NCBI GenBank assembly: GCA_963749675.1
Contig: CAVVNT010000001.1
Span: 1,116,001 to 1,180,000 of the forward strand
DNA: 64,000 bases
Source: Roseitranquillus sp963749675
GTDB taxonomy: Bacteria > Pseudomonadota > Alphaproteobacteria > Rhodobacterales > Rhodobacteraceae
Direction: 5' to 3'
The notes under the pieces were generated by a model. The model was not told the origin of the DNA, did no database searches, and worked only from the letters and a program-made list of their open reading frames with translations. The translations under genes and the position numbers were made by a program. Shown here piece by piece: positions 7,920-18,550 of this stretch (position 1 is the stretch's first letter; each line of letters starts with the position of its first letter).

Positions 7920-8420
7920 ATGAAGACTTTGACGAAGATCGCGGCCGTGGGCCTGCTGATGGCCCTCGGCGCATGTCAGAATGCTGACCAATTCGGTACC
8001 GGCGCGGGTCCGGGCGGCACCGCCGGCCTCGGTGCGAGCGATCCGGCAAATCCGTCGTCTCCAGCCTATTTTCAGAACCAGGTCGGGGATCGCGTTCTCT
8101 TTGCCGTCGACCAGCACACGCTGTCGCCGCAGGCGCAGTCGACGCTCGACGCGCAGGCGGCATGGTTCAACAACAATCCTGAGTATCGGGCGACGATCGA
8201 AGGCCATGCCGACGAGCAGGGCACGCGGGAATACAACCTCGCGCTCAGCAATCGCCGCGCGAATTCCGTGAGGGAATACCTGATCTCGCGCGGGCTGTCG
8301 CCGGCACGCGTCACGACGGTGGGCTATGGCAAGGAACGGCCGATCCAGGTCTGCTCGGACGAGGCCTGCTACAGCCAGAACCGGCGCGCGGTCACGGTTC
8401 TGGGCGCGGGCACGAGCTGA
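7920..8420 (+). CDS. pal: Peptidoglycan-associated lipoprotein Pal
   Basis: 166 residues, an outer-membrane lipoprotein that binds peptidoglycan and TolB. Seen: a lipoprotein signal with lipobox LGAC (lipidated Cys at residue 19), a Gly-rich linker, and the OmpA_C domain (LFAVDQHTLSPQAQ, IEGHADEQGTREYNLALSNRRA) with the Asp and Arg residues that hold diaminopimelate. The ATG at 7920 has a GAGG box; the longer frame from 7878 would precede the signal peptide and is not used. The stop forms TGATG with cpoB. Confidence 0.96.
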   Translation: MKTLTKIAAVGLLMALGACQNADQFGTGAGPGGTAGLGASDPANPSSPAYFQNQVGDRVLFAVDQHTLSPQAQSTLDAQAAWFNNNPEYRATIEGHADEQGTREYNLALSNRRANSVREYLISRGLSPARVTTVGYGKERPIQVCSDEACYSQNRRAVTVLGAGTS

Positions 8421-9232
8421 TGCGGGTCGTCGCCGCGGCTTTTGCCCTCGCCGTTGCGATGCCGGCGGCAGCCCAAAACGGCGCGACCCTTGCCGACCTT
8501 CGGCAGGACCTCGCCGGTATCTATGTCGAGCTGCAAGGCCTGAAGCGGGAACTCAGCACGACCGGCAATTCCGGGACGCAGATCGGCGGTGAGACGGCGC
8601 TGGAGCGGCTTAACGCGATCGAGGCGGCGCTGGCGGAGCAGACCGCGCGGGCGGAGGCGCTGAGCGGCCGGATCGAGCGGATCGTCGCCGACGGCACCAA
8701 CCGGATCGGCGATCTCGAGTTTCGGATCTGCGAGCTGGAGCCGGGATGCGACATCGGCGAGGTCGGCTCGACGTTGCCGCTTGGCGGTAAGGCCGGGGCG
8801 GCGGCAATCATGCCAGCCGAGCCGCCGCAGACAGGCTCGCCGGAACTGGCTGTCGGCGAACAGGCGGACTACGACCGCGCCCGCGCCGCCTATGACGCGG
8901 GTAACTGGGCGGAGGCGGCGCAGCTGCTGCGCGCGTTCACCGACAGCTACCCCGCCGGCCCGCTGTCGGGTGAGGCGCACTTCCTCCGCGGACAGGCCTT
9001 GCAGCAACAGGGTCAGGACCCTGAGGCGGCACGCGCGTATCTCGACAGCTTTTCCGGCAGCCCGGATGGAGCGCGCGCGCCGGATGCGCTCTTGCAGCTC
9101 GGCCTGGCGCTCGGCCGGCTCGGGCAGAGGCAGGAGGCTTGCGTGACCTTGAACGAGGTCTCGGTGCGCTATCCCGACGCGCCGGTCGCTGCCGAAGCAC
9201 GCAGCGCGACCGGCAACCTGGGCTGCGGATGA
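8420..9232 (+). CDS. cpoB: Cell division coordinator CpoB (YbgF)
   Basis: 270 residues, periplasmic. CpoB couples Tol-Pal to peptidoglycan synthesis during constriction. Seen: a signal peptide (MRVVAAAFALAVAMPAAAQ), a coiled-coil trimerisation region (residues about 35-95, ERLNAIEAALAEQTARAEAL), a linker, and C-terminal TPR repeats (YDRARAAYDAGNWAEAAQLLRAF, GEAHFLRGQALQQQGQDPEAARAYLD, PDALLQLGLALGRLGQRQEAC). It overlaps pal by TGATG and tilS by ATGA, so it lies inside a coupled operon. Confidence 0.93.
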   Translation: MRVVAAAFALAVAMPAAAQNGATLADLRQDLAGIYVELQGLKRELSTTGNSGTQIGGETALERLNAIEAALAEQTARAEALSGRIERIVADGTNRIGDLEFRICELEPGCDIGEVGSTLPLGGKAGAAAIMPAEPPQTGSPELAVGEQADYDRARAAYDAGNWAEAAQLLRAFTDSYPAGPLSGEAHFLRGQALQQQGQDPEAARAYLDSFSGSPDGARAPDALLQLGLALGRLGQRQEACVTLNEVSVRYPDAPVAAEARSATGNLGCG

Positions 9233-10458
9233 CGCTCGAGGGGCGTTTCGCGGCGACGCTCCACGACAGCTTCGGGAACGACCCGCCGGCCCGGTTGGGC
9301 GTGGCGGTTTCCGGCGGCGGCGACAGCATGGCGCTGCTGCACCTCGCGGCCGTTTGGTCGCCAGCCGGGACCGTTCTGGAAGCCGTCACCGTTGATCACG
9401 GGCTCCGGCCCCACTCCGCGGCGGAGGCCCGGACGGTGGCCGCCGCGGCCGCCGCTCTCGACCTCCGGCACTCGACTCTGACATGGGGCGGGTGGGACGG
9501 GGCCGGCAACCTGCAGGATGCCGCCCGTCGCGCACGGCGTCGGCTGATCGCGGACTGGGCGCAGTCGTCGGGAATCGGTACAGTGTTGACCGGTCACACG
9601 ATGGACGACCAGGCGGAGACGGTTCTGATGCGCCTTGCGCGGGGCTCAGGCGTCGATGGACTCGCCGGGATCCCGCGGACGAGCCACTCCGGGATCGATT
9701 GGGTCCGGCCGCTCCTGTCGACGCGGCGCGCGGACCTGCGCGAATGGCTGTCGTCGCGTGGCGTGCCGTGGGTGGAGGATCCCACGAACGAGGACAATCG
9801 CTTTGACCGGGTGAGGGCGCGGCGCCTGCTGGGTGAGCTGTCCGGCCTGGGCCTGACGATCGAGCGTCTGGCACTGGCGGCGCGGCACATGCGCAATGCA
9901 CGCGGCGTTCTCGAGCGCGCGGCGCAGGATCTTGCCGCACGGGCGGTGCGAACGGAGCTGGGCGACGTCCTGATCCGCCGCGCCGCGCTTGGTGAGGCTG
10001 CGGTGGAGACTCGCATGCGGCTTCTGTCCGCAGCGCTTCTTTGGGTCGCGGGCGCGGAGTACCGGCCGCGCTATGCCGCGCTCGAGCGGCTCGCGTCCGA
10101 GGGTGGCGTGCTGCACGGATGCCTCATGACGTTCGAGCGCGACGACATCCGCGTGACGCGGGAGCTCGCCGCCGTGCACGGCCACGAGACCAAGACGGAC
10201 GAGCTCTGGGACCGGAGATGGCGCCTGAGGGGCCCGCATTGCAAGGAATTGCGCGTCGCTCCGCTGACGCGAGATGGGCTGTCGCATTGCCCTGATTGGC
10301 GCTCTGCCGGAATGCCGTCCAGCACGCTACAGGCCATGCCAGCGGTGTGGCGCGGCCGCGATCTGGTTGCCGCTCCGCTCGCAGGTCACAGTGCAGGATG
10401 GGAGGCTTCGCTGGTGCCGGGGCGCGACGAATTCATCATCGGTGAGATACCGCGTTGA
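9229..10458 (+). CDS. tilS: tRNA(Ile)-lysidine synthase TilS
   Basis: 409 residues. It converts the wobble C of the CAU tRNA-Ile to lysidine with ATP and lysine, so the tRNA reads AUA. Seen: the PP-loop SGGGDSMALLHLAA near residue 25, followed by VDHGLRPHSAAEA, the conserved GHTMDDQAETVLMRL and RARRRLI segments, and a C-terminal domain beyond about residue 210. The ATG overlaps the cpoB stop by 4 bases. It is commonly found between the Tol-Pal genes and ftsH in this group. Confidence 0.93.
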   Translation: MTLEGRFAATLHDSFGNDPPARLGVAVSGGGDSMALLHLAAVWSPAGTVLEAVTVDHGLRPHSAAEARTVAAAAAALDLRHSTLTWGGWDGAGNLQDAARRARRRLIADWAQSSGIGTVLTGHTMDDQAETVLMRLARGSGVDGLAGIPRTSHSGIDWVRPLLSTRRADLREWLSSRGVPWVEDPTNEDNRFDRVRARRLLGELSGLGLTIERLALAARHMRNARGVLERAAQDLAARAVRTELGDVLIRRAALGEAAVETRMRLLSAALLWVAGAEYRPRYAALERLASEGGVLHGCLMTFERDDIRVTRELAAVHGHETKTDELWDRRWRLRGPHCKELRVAPLTRDGLSHCPDWRSAGMPSSTLQAMPAVWRGRDLVAAPLAGHSAGWEASLVPGRDEFIIGEIPR

Positions 10459-10548
10459 ATGGCGGCCAAGTATCTTTATCTTAGGTCTACTGTGTCGAGC
10501 GCGTCACACGGGAAAAGACGCGTGCAAAACGCAATCGGGAGTTTGTTC

Positions 10549-12474
<1,926 letters not shown>

Positions 12475-12492
12475 CGGCTGGGCTCCGGCGAG

Positions 12493-13092
12493 TTGCCGGC
12501 CCTGAAGCCGACCAGCTTCGGCGGCGAGGTCGTCTGGTTGGGGCTTGTTCCCGATCGTGACGCCTCGCTGCGGTCAAAGGTTATCGAAAAGATCGAGGCC
12601 ACGTTCGACGGTCTCATTGGAGAGGCGCATGGCGGGGCCGTGCGCCTTTCTTGCAGCAGGGTCGCGGCGCAGCATCCGCGCGGCACGCCGATCCGGAATG
12701 TTCGCCAGATTTCCCTCGTGTCGGCCGAGGAGCTTGCGGTAATCGCCAGCAAGATGGGTTTGGCTGAGATCGACCCCTCCTGGCTGGGCGCGCAGATCGT
12801 CCTTCGTGGTCTTTCGGATCTGACTCACCTTCCGCCCTCGTCGCGCTTGCAGGGACCGGCAGGCACAACTCTTGTCGTCGATATGGATAACCGTCCGTGC
12901 CAATTGCCTGCGCGCGAGGTGGAGGCCGTGCGGCCGGGGCATGGCCGGACCTTCAAGGCGTCGGCCGAGGATCGCCGCGGTGTCACCGCTTGGGTTGAGC
13001 GGGAAGGCCCCTTGGCACTCGGGGACCGTCTGACGCTGCACATCCCGGATCAGCCGCCGTGGTCTTACCTGGCGGAAGCGCGTGACGAATGA
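12493..13092 (+). CDS. MOSC domain-containing protein
   Basis: 199 residues. MOSC domains occur in molybdenum-cofactor sulfurases and in YiiM/YuaD-like proteins that carry sulfur or act in molybdenum-dependent detoxification. Seen: the strand pattern GAVRLSCSRV, then NVRQISLVSAEELAVIA, IDPSWLGAQIVLRGLSDLTHLPPSSRL and the C-terminal GVTAWVEREGPLALGD, which fits the MOSC core. A strictly conserved Cys is not obvious in the expected place (the Cys in NRPCQLPA is a candidate). The start is TTG or nearby, 18 bases after ftsH, so it may be co-transcribed. Confidence 0.75.
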   Translation: MPALKPTSFGGEVVWLGLVPDRDASLRSKVIEKIEATFDGLIGEAHGGAVRLSCSRVAAQHPRGTPIRNVRQISLVSAEELAVIASKMGLAEIDPSWLGAQIVLRGLSDLTHLPPSSRLQGPAGTTLVVDMDNRPCQLPAREVEAVRPGHGRTFKASAEDRRGVTAWVEREGPLALGDRLTLHIPDQPPWSYLAEARDE

Positions 13093-13182
13093 CGCCGCAC
13101 GTATCGCTCGGGTCGCAATCGGCCTTTCCGCCACGGCATCTTTCAGGCTAGCCAGATCGAAAGCCTGAAGGGGAGGGACAGC

Positions 13183-14861
13183 ATGGCGCCGAAATCAGAC
13201 ATCGAGATCGCCCGCGCGGCGACAAGCGGCAGATCCAGGAGATCGGCGCGAAGCTCGACATTCCGAGCGAGGCGCTGCTGCCTTACGGGCACGACAAGGC
13301 GAAGGTCGCGCAGGACTTCATCTCGGGCCTCGCCGACAGGCCGGACGGCAAGCTGATCCTCGTCACCGCGATCAATCCGACGCCGGCGGGGGAGGGCAAG
13401 ACGACGACGACCGTCGGCCTTGGGGACGGCCTCAACCGGATCGGGCGGAAGGCGGCGATCTGCATTCGAGAGGCCTCGCTCGGGCCCTGCTTCGGGATGA
13501 AGGGCGGCGCCGCCGGTGGCGGCTACGCCCAGGTGATCCCGATGGAGGACATGAACCTCCACTTCACCGGCGATTTCCACGCGATCACCAGCGCGCACAA
13601 CCTGCTGGCGGCGATGATCGACAACCACATCTACTGGGGCAACGCTCTGGGCATCGACTTGCGTCGGGTGTCGTGGCGGCGCGTGCTCGACATGAACGAC
13701 CGGGCGCTGAGGGACATCGTCACCAGCCTCGGCGGCGTCGCCAACGGCTTTCCGCGCGAGGCGGGATTCGACATCACCGTCGCGTCCGAAATCATGGCGT
13801 GTCTCTGCCTGTCCACCGATCTCGCGGACCTGGAGCGGCGGCTTAAGCGGATCGTCATCGCCGAAACACGCGATCGCCAACCGATCACTGCGGGTGACCT
13901 CAAGGCCGATGGCGCGATGACGGTGCTCCTCAAGGACGCGATGCAGCCGAATCTGGTGCAGACGCTCGAGGGCAACCCCGCCTTCGTCCATGGCGGGCCG
14001 TTCGCCAACATCGCCCATGGCTGCAACAGCGTGATCGCAACCAGGACCGCGCTGAAGCTGGCCGACTACGTCGTGACCGAGGCCGGCTTCGGCGCCGACC
14101 TGGGGGCCGAGAAGTTCTTCGACATCAAGTGCCGCAAGGCGGGTCTGAAGCCGGCGGCGGTCGTCGTCGTCGCGACGGTCCGCGCGCTGAAGATGAACGG
14201 CGGTGTCGCGAAGGACGAGCTCGGCGCCGAGAATGTCGAGGCGGTCAGGAAGGGGTGCGCCAACCTCGGCCGGCATCTGGAGAACCTCAAGCAGTTCGGC
14301 GTGCCGGCGGTCGTCGGCATCAACCACTTCGCCGGAGACACCGACGCCGAGATCGAGGCGGTGAAGGACTACGTCTCCGGGCAGCACGGGATCGAGGCAC
14401 ATCTCTGCAAGCACTGGGCCAAAGGGTCTGAAGGGATCGAACCTCTGGCGCAGGCCGTCGCACGCTATGCCGATTCGGGTGCGTCGGAATTCGCACCGCT
14501 CTACCCCGACGACATGCCGCTCCTGCGCAAGATCGAAACGATAGCCACCCGCATCTACCGCGCACAGGAAATCACCGCGGACGCGAAAGTCCGCAACCAG
14601 CTCAAAGCGTGGGAGGAGGCGGGCTATGGCGATCTCCCGGTCTGCATGGCCAAGACACAGTACAGCTTCACCACCGACCCGAGCCGCCGCGGCGCCCCGG
14701 ACGGCCACGTCGTACCGGTCCGCGAGGTGCGTCTCAGCGCCGGCGCCGGCTTCGTTGTGGCGATCTGCGGCGACATCATGACGATGCCGGGCCTGCCGCG
14801 CGCGCCGTCGGCCGAGGTCATCCGGCTCGATGACGAAGGTCGCATCGAAGGCCTGTTCTGA
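13183..14861 (+). pseudogene. fhs: Formate-tetrahydrofolate ligase, frame broken near the N-terminus
   Basis: The enzyme makes 10-formyl-tetrahydrofolate from formate, THF and ATP. The natural start is the ATG at 13183 (MAPKSDIEIARA) with a strong GGGAGGGA box. After about 13 codons the family sequence continues in another frame (KRQIQEIGAKLDIPSEALLPYG); one missing base at 13216-13224 explains this. Downstream everything is intact: NPTPAGEGKTTTTVGL (ATP site), EASLGPCFGMKGGAAGGG, and a full-length C-terminus ending GRIEGLF. No alternative start exists in the long frame before 13497. It is paired with folD, 66 bases on. Confidence 0.9.
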
Positions 14862-14927
14862 GCCTCGAGACTTCACAATCGGCGGATGATGCGGGCATAT
14901 CGCGTGGGCAGATAAGCGGGGAGAGGC

Positions 14928-15788
14928 ATGGGCGCGACGATCATCGACGGCAAGGCGAGGGGCCTTGAGCTTCGCAGGACAGTTGCGGCTGAGGTCGCGC
15001 GGCTGAAGGAAGTCGGCGTCTCGCCCGGCCTCGCCGTCGTGCTGGTGGGGGAAGACCCGGCGAGCGCCGTTTATGTACGCTCGAAGGGCAAGGCCACCCG
15101 CGAGGCGGGCATGGAGAGCTTCGAGCACCGGCTGTCGGCGGATGTCCAGTCGAATGAGCTGCTTGGCCTGATCGACCGCCTGAACGTGGATCCTGCGGTC
15201 AACGGCATTCTCGTGCAACTGCCGCTGCCGGACCATCTCGACGCCGATCTCGTCATGCAGCGGATCGACCCTGCCAAGGACGTCGACGGGTTCCACCCGA
15301 TCAATGCGGGCGCGTTGGCACTTGGGCGCCGCGGGCTGGTGCCCTGCACCCCGCTCGGCTGCCTGATGCTGCTGCGCGAGACGCTGGGCGATCTGTCAGG
15401 CGCTGACGCCGTCGTCATTGGCCGGTCGACCATCGTCGGCAAGCCGATGGCGCAGCTTCTGATCAACGACAGCGCCACGGTGACGGTGGCGCATTCCCGC
15501 ACGCGAGACCTGCCGGGGGTCGTGCGACGCGCGGACATCGTCGTCGCGGCGGTGGGCCGGCCCCGCATGGTCAAGGGCGACTGGATCAAGCCCGGCGCGA
15601 CGGTGATCGATGTCGGCATCAACCGCGTCGACGACAAGCTCGTGGGGGACGTCGACTTCGACCCGGCGCGCGAAGTCGCGGGTGCGATCACGCCGGTGCC
15701 TGGTGGCGTCGGGCCGATGACCATCGCATGCCTGCTTTCAAACACGGTGACCGCCGCGCGTCGGCAGCATGGTCTGCCGGAGAGCTGA
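14928..15788 (+). CDS. folD: Bifunctional methylene-THF dehydrogenase/cyclohydrolase FolD
   Basis: 286 residues. It interconverts 5,10-methylene-THF and 10-formyl-THF with NADP. Seen: the catalytic Lys region YVRSKGKATREAGM (Tyr and Lys of the active site), NGILVQLPLPDHLD, DVDGFHPIN, the nucleotide-binding stretch VVIGRSTIVGKPMAQLL, and PVPGGVGPMTIACL. It forms a one-carbon pair with fhs upstream, and both handle THF intermediates. Its 3' end overlaps the next gene by 20 bases. Confidence 0.96.
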   Translation: MGATIIDGKARGLELRRTVAAEVARLKEVGVSPGLAVVLVGEDPASAVYVRSKGKATREAGMESFEHRLSADVQSNELLGLIDRLNVDPAVNGILVQLPLPDHLDADLVMQRIDPAKDVDGFHPINAGALALGRRGLVPCTPLGCLMLLRETLGDLSGADAVVIGRSTIVGKPMAQLLINDSATVTVAHSRTRDLPGVVRRADIVVAAVGRPRMVKGDWIKPGATVIDVGINRVDDKLVGDVDFDPAREVAGAITPVPGGVGPMTIACLLSNTVTAARRQHGLPES

Positions 15789-16251
15789 GGCGCTGCGGGT
15801 CGGCGTCATATCCGACACTCACGGGCTGCTGCGGCCCCAGGCGATGGACTCATTCCAGGCGGTCGAGCACATCGTCCATGCCGGCGATATCGGCAAGCCG
15901 GGCATCGTCGAGGCGCTGTCGGAGATCGCGCCGGTGACCGCCATCCGCGGCAACGTCGATGTCGCGGACTGGGCGCTGATTTATCCCGAGGAGGCGTCGA
16001 TCGAATTGGTGGGGCGCCGGATCCTCGTGCTTCACGACCGCAAGCAGATCGATGTCGTTCCCGGCCAATCGGGCATAGATATCGTGATCTCTGGTCATTC
16101 CCACCGGCCGGGCGTCGAGACGCTGGAGGGCGTGCTCTACCTCAATCCGGGCGCCGCCGGGCCACGCCGTTTTCGGCTGCCCGTGACCTTGGCGCTGATG
16201 GAGCTCGACGGGTTCGGCGCGCAGGCACGCATCGTCGAGCTGGACGTGTGA
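15769..16251 (+). CDS. YfcE/MJ0936-family metallophosphoesterase
   Basis: 160 residues. The calcineurin-like metal site is complete: GVISDTHG (D-x-H), HAGDIG (G-D-x-G), AIRGNVD (G-N-x-D) and SGHSHRPGVE (G-H-x-H), ending with LNPGAAGPRR as in YfcE phosphodiesterases. Members hydrolyse phosphodiesters in vitro; the natural substrate is usually unknown. The ATG at 15769 overlaps folD by 20 bases; starting later would cut into the first strand. The gene ends 3 bases before a convergent gene. Confidence 0.88.
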   Translation: MVCRRAEALRVGVISDTHGLLRPQAMDSFQAVEHIVHAGDIGKPGIVEALSEIAPVTAIRGNVDVADWALIYPEEASIELVGRRILVLHDRKQIDVVPGQSGIDIVISGHSHRPGVETLEGVLYLNPGAAGPRRFRLPVTLALMELDGFGAQARIVELDV

Positions 16252-16254
16252 GCT

Positions 16255-16647
16255 TCAGACCGGGACCATTGTGCCTTGTAGGACGGCGATGAGCTCGTCG
16301 TCGGCGCGAACCTCGGCGGTGACCACGACGAGGCGCCGGCCGGGCTTCAGGACCCGGCCCTCCGCAACAAGGTGGCTGCCGCGGGCGGGCGCGAGAAGGT
16401 TGATCTTCATCTCCGCCGTCATGACCTCCACCCCCTCGGCCAGGGCCGAGAGTGCCGCGTAGCCCGCCGCGCTGTCTCCGAGAGCGAAGGTGATGCCGGC
16501 ATGCCCGAAGCCGTGCTGCTGCGAGTACGCCGGGAGGACCGGCGCGGCGATCCGGCAGAGCCCGGCTTCCGCGTGCAGCAGCTCCGCCCCGATCGACGAC
16601 ATCATTCCCTGCAGGGCGAAGCTCTCCGCGACGCGGGGCTGGATCAT
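16255..16647 (-). CDS. PaaI-family thioesterase (hot-dog fold)
   Basis: 130 residues with the PaaI/4HBT pattern: QQHGFGHAGITFALGDSAAGYAA on the long helix, then MTAEMKINLLAPARG and VVTAEVRADDELIAVLQGTMV. Such enzymes hydrolyse acyl-CoA thioesters, often aryl-acyl-CoA. The substrate here is not predictable. The ATG overlaps the stop of the PdeM-like gene by 4 bases, so the two are co-translated. No phenylacetate genes are near. Confidence 0.8.
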   Translation of the reverse strand: MIQPRVAESFALQGMMSSIGAELLHAEAGLCRIAAPVLPAYSQQHGFGHAGITFALGDSAAGYAALSALAEGVEVMTAEMKINLLAPARGSHLVAEGRVLKPGRRLVVVTAEVRADDELIAVLQGTMVPV

Positions 16648-17324
16648 TCAGCGGGCGCTGCGGCGTCCGGGACGGGCAGGGCGACGGCCCGGGTTCCCGT
16701 GAGGACGGCGCAGGCCGGGCCGGGGAAGAGCCGCCGCAGCGGCGGCGCGGTCCATGCGAGGCCGCCGGTGTAGGTACCGTAGGCCGGCAGCACGACGCGG
16801 GCGTGATCGTAGATGAAACAGGGCCGTGCGATGCTCTTGCCACGCGCCGAGAGCCGCGCTTTCGGGTGATAGTGTCCTGAAAGCTCACCCGCGGTTTCCG
16901 GCTCGGCGATGTGGCGAAAGGTCAGGGGGCGCCGAAAGAACTCGATGGCTGCGGTGCCCCCCGGCGGGGAGGCGGACCGGTCGTGGTTGCCCTCGATCCA
17001 GAGCCAGCTGCACCCGTCCTGCAACCGCTCAAGGGTGTCGGCGTCGCGCGCATCGAGCTCCGCACAGCCCGCAGCGTCGTCGAAGCTGTCGCCGAGGCAG
17101 ATGACCCGGCCCGGACGGGTACCTGTCATGTCGCGGGCGAGCCGTGCCAGCGTGTCTTGCGTCTCGTAGGGCGGCAGCATCGCGCCCGACCGCCGCACCG
17201 CGCGCATTGACTTGGAGAAGTGCAGATCGGCGACCACGAGCGTGCTCTCGGCCCCCCACCAGAGAGCGCCAGACGGCAATGCGACGAGATGCGAACCGCG
17301 GAGGGTGAAGGCGTGCCCGTTCAT
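16644..17324 (-). CDS. pdeM: Ligase-associated DNA damage response endonuclease PdeM
   Basis: 226 residues, calcineurin-like phosphoesterase. Motifs: VVADLHFSKS (D-x-H), CLGDSFDDAAG, IEGNHDRS and GHYHPKARL. This PdeM subfamily is found with a dedicated ATP-dependent DNA ligase, an exonuclease and an Lhr-type helicase, and is thought to act in DNA repair. Here the helicase lies upstream on the same strand, but the ligase and exonuclease are not in the window. The ATG at 17324 has AAGGA 7 bases upstream; a longer frame from 17369 is possible but unlike the family. Confidence 0.87.
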   Translation of the reverse strand: MNGHAFTLRGSHLVALPSGALWWGAESTLVVADLHFSKSMRAVRRSGAMLPPYETQDTLARLARDMTGTRPGRVICLGDSFDDAAGCAELDARDADTLERLQDGCSWLWIEGNHDRSASPPGGTAAIEFFRRPLTFRHIAEPETAGELSGHYHPKARLSARGKSIARPCFIYDHARVVLPAYGTYTGGLAWTAPPLRRLFPGPACAVLTGTRAVALPVPDAAAPAE

Positions 17325-17373
17325 CCTCCGTTCCTTGCCCCGGTTCGGCGCCCGGTGCAAGCGCGTCACGCCA

Positions 17374-18372
<999 letters not shown>

Positions 18373-18454
18373 GGCTTGAACCCTCGGAGCTGTCTCGGTC
18401 AATCTATGCCGGTGGCGTGCCGGTTGTAAGGGTCTCCGGGGCGGGTGCGGCGGA

Positions 18455-18533
18455 GGTGCCCACGTTGGACACTTCGGTAAGCCGTTGTCATAAATTAAGA
18501 AAAGGAATTCATCACCATACGGAAAGCATTTCC
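18455..18533 (-). promoter_or_regulatory. Structured intergenic element, copy 2 (upstream of the LLM gene)
   Basis: Read on the minus strand: palindrome GGAAA-TGC-TTTCC (18533-18521), 33 bases, then CAACG-N-CTT (from 18487), then a hairpin GTGTCC/GGGCAC (18472-18467 with 18461-18456). Compared with copy 1 at 3876-3957, the 21-base block before and into the hairpin matches at 17 positions. The hairpin differs by a change that turns a U-A pair into U-G, so the helix is kept as RNA on this strand. It lies between the helicase stop and the LLM start. Confidence 0.5.
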
Positions 18534-18550
18534 GCGGGAATACGTCCGCC

